DNA from: Exilibacterium tricleocarpae
GTDB lineage: Bacteria > Pseudomonadota > Gammaproteobacteria > Pseudomonadales > Cellvibrionaceae
Length of the DNA: 64,000 nucleotides
Reading direction: 5' to 3'
Assembly: GCF_007004655.1 (NCBI RefSeq)
Contig: NZ_ML660095.1
Location: 18,375 to 82,374, forward strand
Position 1 is the first letter of the stretch. Each line of letters opens with the position of its first letter. Both the position numbers and the translations under genes were made by a program. Below the pieces are notes generated by a model. The model did no database searches and had not been told where the DNA came from. It was given only the letters and a program-made list of their open reading frames with translations. Positions 62,536-64,000 of the stretch are shown here, piece by piece.

Positions 62536-63801
62536 ATGCGGTTACTTTACACCCTGGTGCTCTACGCGGCGTTGCCTTTGTTGTTATTGCGACTGCGCCA
62601 GCGGGCCAGGCGCGCACCTGCCTATGGGCGGCGTTGGCGCGAGCGCTTCGGATTTATCCCGCCGCTGCCGGCGGCGCAGGTGGTGTGGGTGCACGCGGTA
62701 TCGGTTGGCGAAGCCCTGGCCGCCATTCCGATGATCAAGCTGCTGCGCGAGCAGTATCCGCAGTTGGTGTTTATGGTCACCACCACGACTCCCACAGGAT
62801 CAGAGCGGGTGCGCGCCGCCTTCGGCGACAGCGTTCACCATGCTTATATGCCCTACGATCTTCCCGATGCCGTCGGGCGCTTTTTACATCGTGTCAAGCC
62901 GTGTTTGTTGATTGTGATGGAAACCGAACTCTGGCCGAATACCTTGGCGGCCTGTTGGCGGCGGCAGATTCCGGTGATTCTGGCCAATGCTCGCCTATCG
63001 GCAAAATCGGCGCGTGGTTACCGGCGTTTTGGTCTGCTTACCCGACCCATGCTGCAACGCCTGAGTGTGGTGGCCGCGCAGCACCGGGACGATGCGCAAA
63101 GGTTTACTGCCCTGGGGTTGCCGGAGTCGGCCTGTGAAGTTACCGGTAGTATCAAGTTTGACTTACAGCTCAGCGATGCACAGCGCGACGCTGCGGCGCA
63201 GCTCAAGCGGCAGTGGAGCGACGCCGGCCGGCGTCCGGTGCTGCTGGCGGCCAGCACCCATGCAGGCGAAGATGAAATCGTGCTGCAGGCGTTTGCCGAA
63301 GTCCGCCAGCAACTGGAGCAGCCGTTGCTGGTTGTGGTGCCGCGGCATCCCGAACGTTTCGATGCGGTATTCGCGCTGTGTCGCGGGAAGGGCTATCGGG
63401 TCCAGCGTCGCAGTGAGGCCGAAAACCGGGAAGGTGATATAGATATAGTGGTCGGCGACACCATGGGTGAGCTGCCGTTGTTTTTCGGCGCCTGTGATAG
63501 CGCTTTTGTGGGCGGTAGTTTGATTGAGCACGGTGGTCACAATCTGATTGAGCCTGCCGCCTGGGGGGTGCCGATTCTTAGTGGTCCGAGCCTGTTTAAT
63601 TTTACTGAGGTGTCGCGGTTGTTGCTTGAGGCGAATGCGCTGACGATAGTGCGGGATCATCACGAACTTGCGCAGGAACTGGTCGACCTGCACCAGAATG
63701 CTGCCCGCCGACAGGGGCAGGGGCTTGCTGCCAAGTCGGTCGCCGACGCCAATCGCGGGGCTTTGCAAAAGTTGATTGATATTGTCGGACGTTTTTTGTA
63801 A
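62536..63801 (+). CDS. waaA: Kdo transferase WaaA
   Basis: 421 residues. N-terminal membrane anchor, then ERFGFIPPL, VWVHAVSVGEALAAIPMI with the catalytic Glu, TTTPTGSERV, METELWPN and GGSLIEHGGHNLIEPAAWG. Adds Kdo to lipid A precursor. Coupled to msbA. Confidence 0.96.
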   Translation: MRLLYTLVLYAALPLLLLRLRQRARRAPAYGRRWRERFGFIPPLPAAQVVWVHAVSVGEALAAIPMIKLLREQYPQLVFMVTTTTPTGSERVRAAFGDSVHHAYMPYDLPDAVGRFLHRVKPCLLIVMETELWPNTLAACWRRQIPVILANARLSAKSARGYRRFGLLTRPMLQRLSVVAAQHRDDAQRFTALGLPESACEVTGSIKFDLQLSDAQRDAAAQLKRQWSDAGRRPVLLAASTHAGEDEIVLQAFAEVRQQLEQPLLVVVPRHPERFDAVFALCRGKGYRVQRRSEAENREGDIDIVVGDTMGELPLFFGACDSAFVGGSLIEHGGHNLIEPAAWGVPILSGPSLFNFTEVSRLLLEANALTIVRDHHELAQELVDLHQNAARRQGQGLAAKSVADANRGALQKLIDIVGRFL

Positions 63802-63907
63802 TTGTTTTGCCGGGCAGTGCTTCTTTAAAGTTGGGAGCCTGCCAATTTGTCGGTTTGTTTCCCTGGGACGCGAGGTAGGGTGGCTGTTGTTATTCAGGAC
63901 CGGTCCT

Positions 63908-63947
63908 CCGGCGGCACGGTGCGGGGTCGCACGGTGCGGGGTCGGGG
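63908..63947. repeat. Dispersed GC-rich repeat
   Basis: Inverted copy of CCCCGCACCGTGCCGCCGG followed by a second partial copy (GCACGGTGCGGGG). Same element as at 32824 and in the 41.8-42.2 kb block. Lies downstream of waaA. Confidence 0.8.
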
Positions 63948-64000
63948 TGGATTGCAAATTAAAAAGGGTTTTTGTGTGTAAAAAAAAACAACCCCCACAC

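Overview
The window looks like chromosome of a marine-type gammaproteobacterium (Cellvibrionales or a relative). The evidence is Pseudomonas-like gene order (HAD phosphatase-rppH-ptsP-lgt-thyA-folA; argA-argE-gspE-like ATPase; glnE-ilvE-LPS genes), a TonB2/TtpC-type energy-coupling operon, and a sphingomonad/Cellvibrio-style TonB-dependent receptor. No species name can be given from sequence alone.

Layout. 1-6780: nucleoside or ureide-type uptake and salvage locus. A leftward operon (GntR/HutC regulator, isochorismatase-like hydrolase, PfkB kinase, nucleoside phosphorylase, a truncated gene) faces a rightward TonB receptor-MFS pair; both sides share one palindromic operator carrying two divergent promoters. 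6781-20110: accessory region. It holds two unrecognised divergent proteins, a broken XRE regulator, a duplicated tail of the MFS gene, a secreted multidomain esterase-like protein, a small secreted protein, a slipin remnant, then about 30 tRNA-type genes on the minus strand with an HNH endonuclease gene and a receiver-like gene among them. 20115-36026: housekeeping (tRNA-Phe, yggX, mutY, ferric-iron ABC binding protein and permease, gcvT, gcvH, rlmI-like, imelysin-like lipoprotein, HAD phosphatase, rppH, ptsP, NRDE protein, lgt, thyA, folA). 36408-41697: DUF3450-TtpC-ExbB-ExbD-TonB-TPR operon, plausibly the energy source for receptors such as the one at 3336. 42198-50433: GNAT, argA, argE, GspE-like ATPase, glnE. 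50672-63801: ilvE and an LPS/polysaccharide block (glycosyltransferases, methyltransferases, YrbL-like kinase, ELM1-like protein, UDP-glucuronate epimerase, msbA, waaA).

The most unusual part is the tRNA array. By anticodon it covers all twenty amino acids, nearly one gene each. Eight units carry extra sequence inside the tRNA body. Val and Tyr share a nearly identical 16-nt insert in the T-loop (59/60). Ala has 69 nt at the same place. Lys has 18 nt exactly at 37/38. Gln and one Met have about 15-16 nt in the T-stem (52/53). The initiator-like Met has 15 nt in the T-arm. A 240-nt unit has tRNA-like ends. Removing the inserts from Lys, Val and Tyr restores canonical loops, so these look like small introns or tolerated expansion segments rather than random decay. 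The three Leu-anticodon tRNAs lack the long variable arm expected in bacteria. The array is preceded by two leader regions, each with a short related ORF and a terminator; two hairpin pairs there are mutually exclusive, as in attenuators.

Intergenic tandem repeats with different units recur through the housekeeping half, as does a dispersed GC-rich palindromic repeat. All calls are by eye; no searches or folding programs were run.
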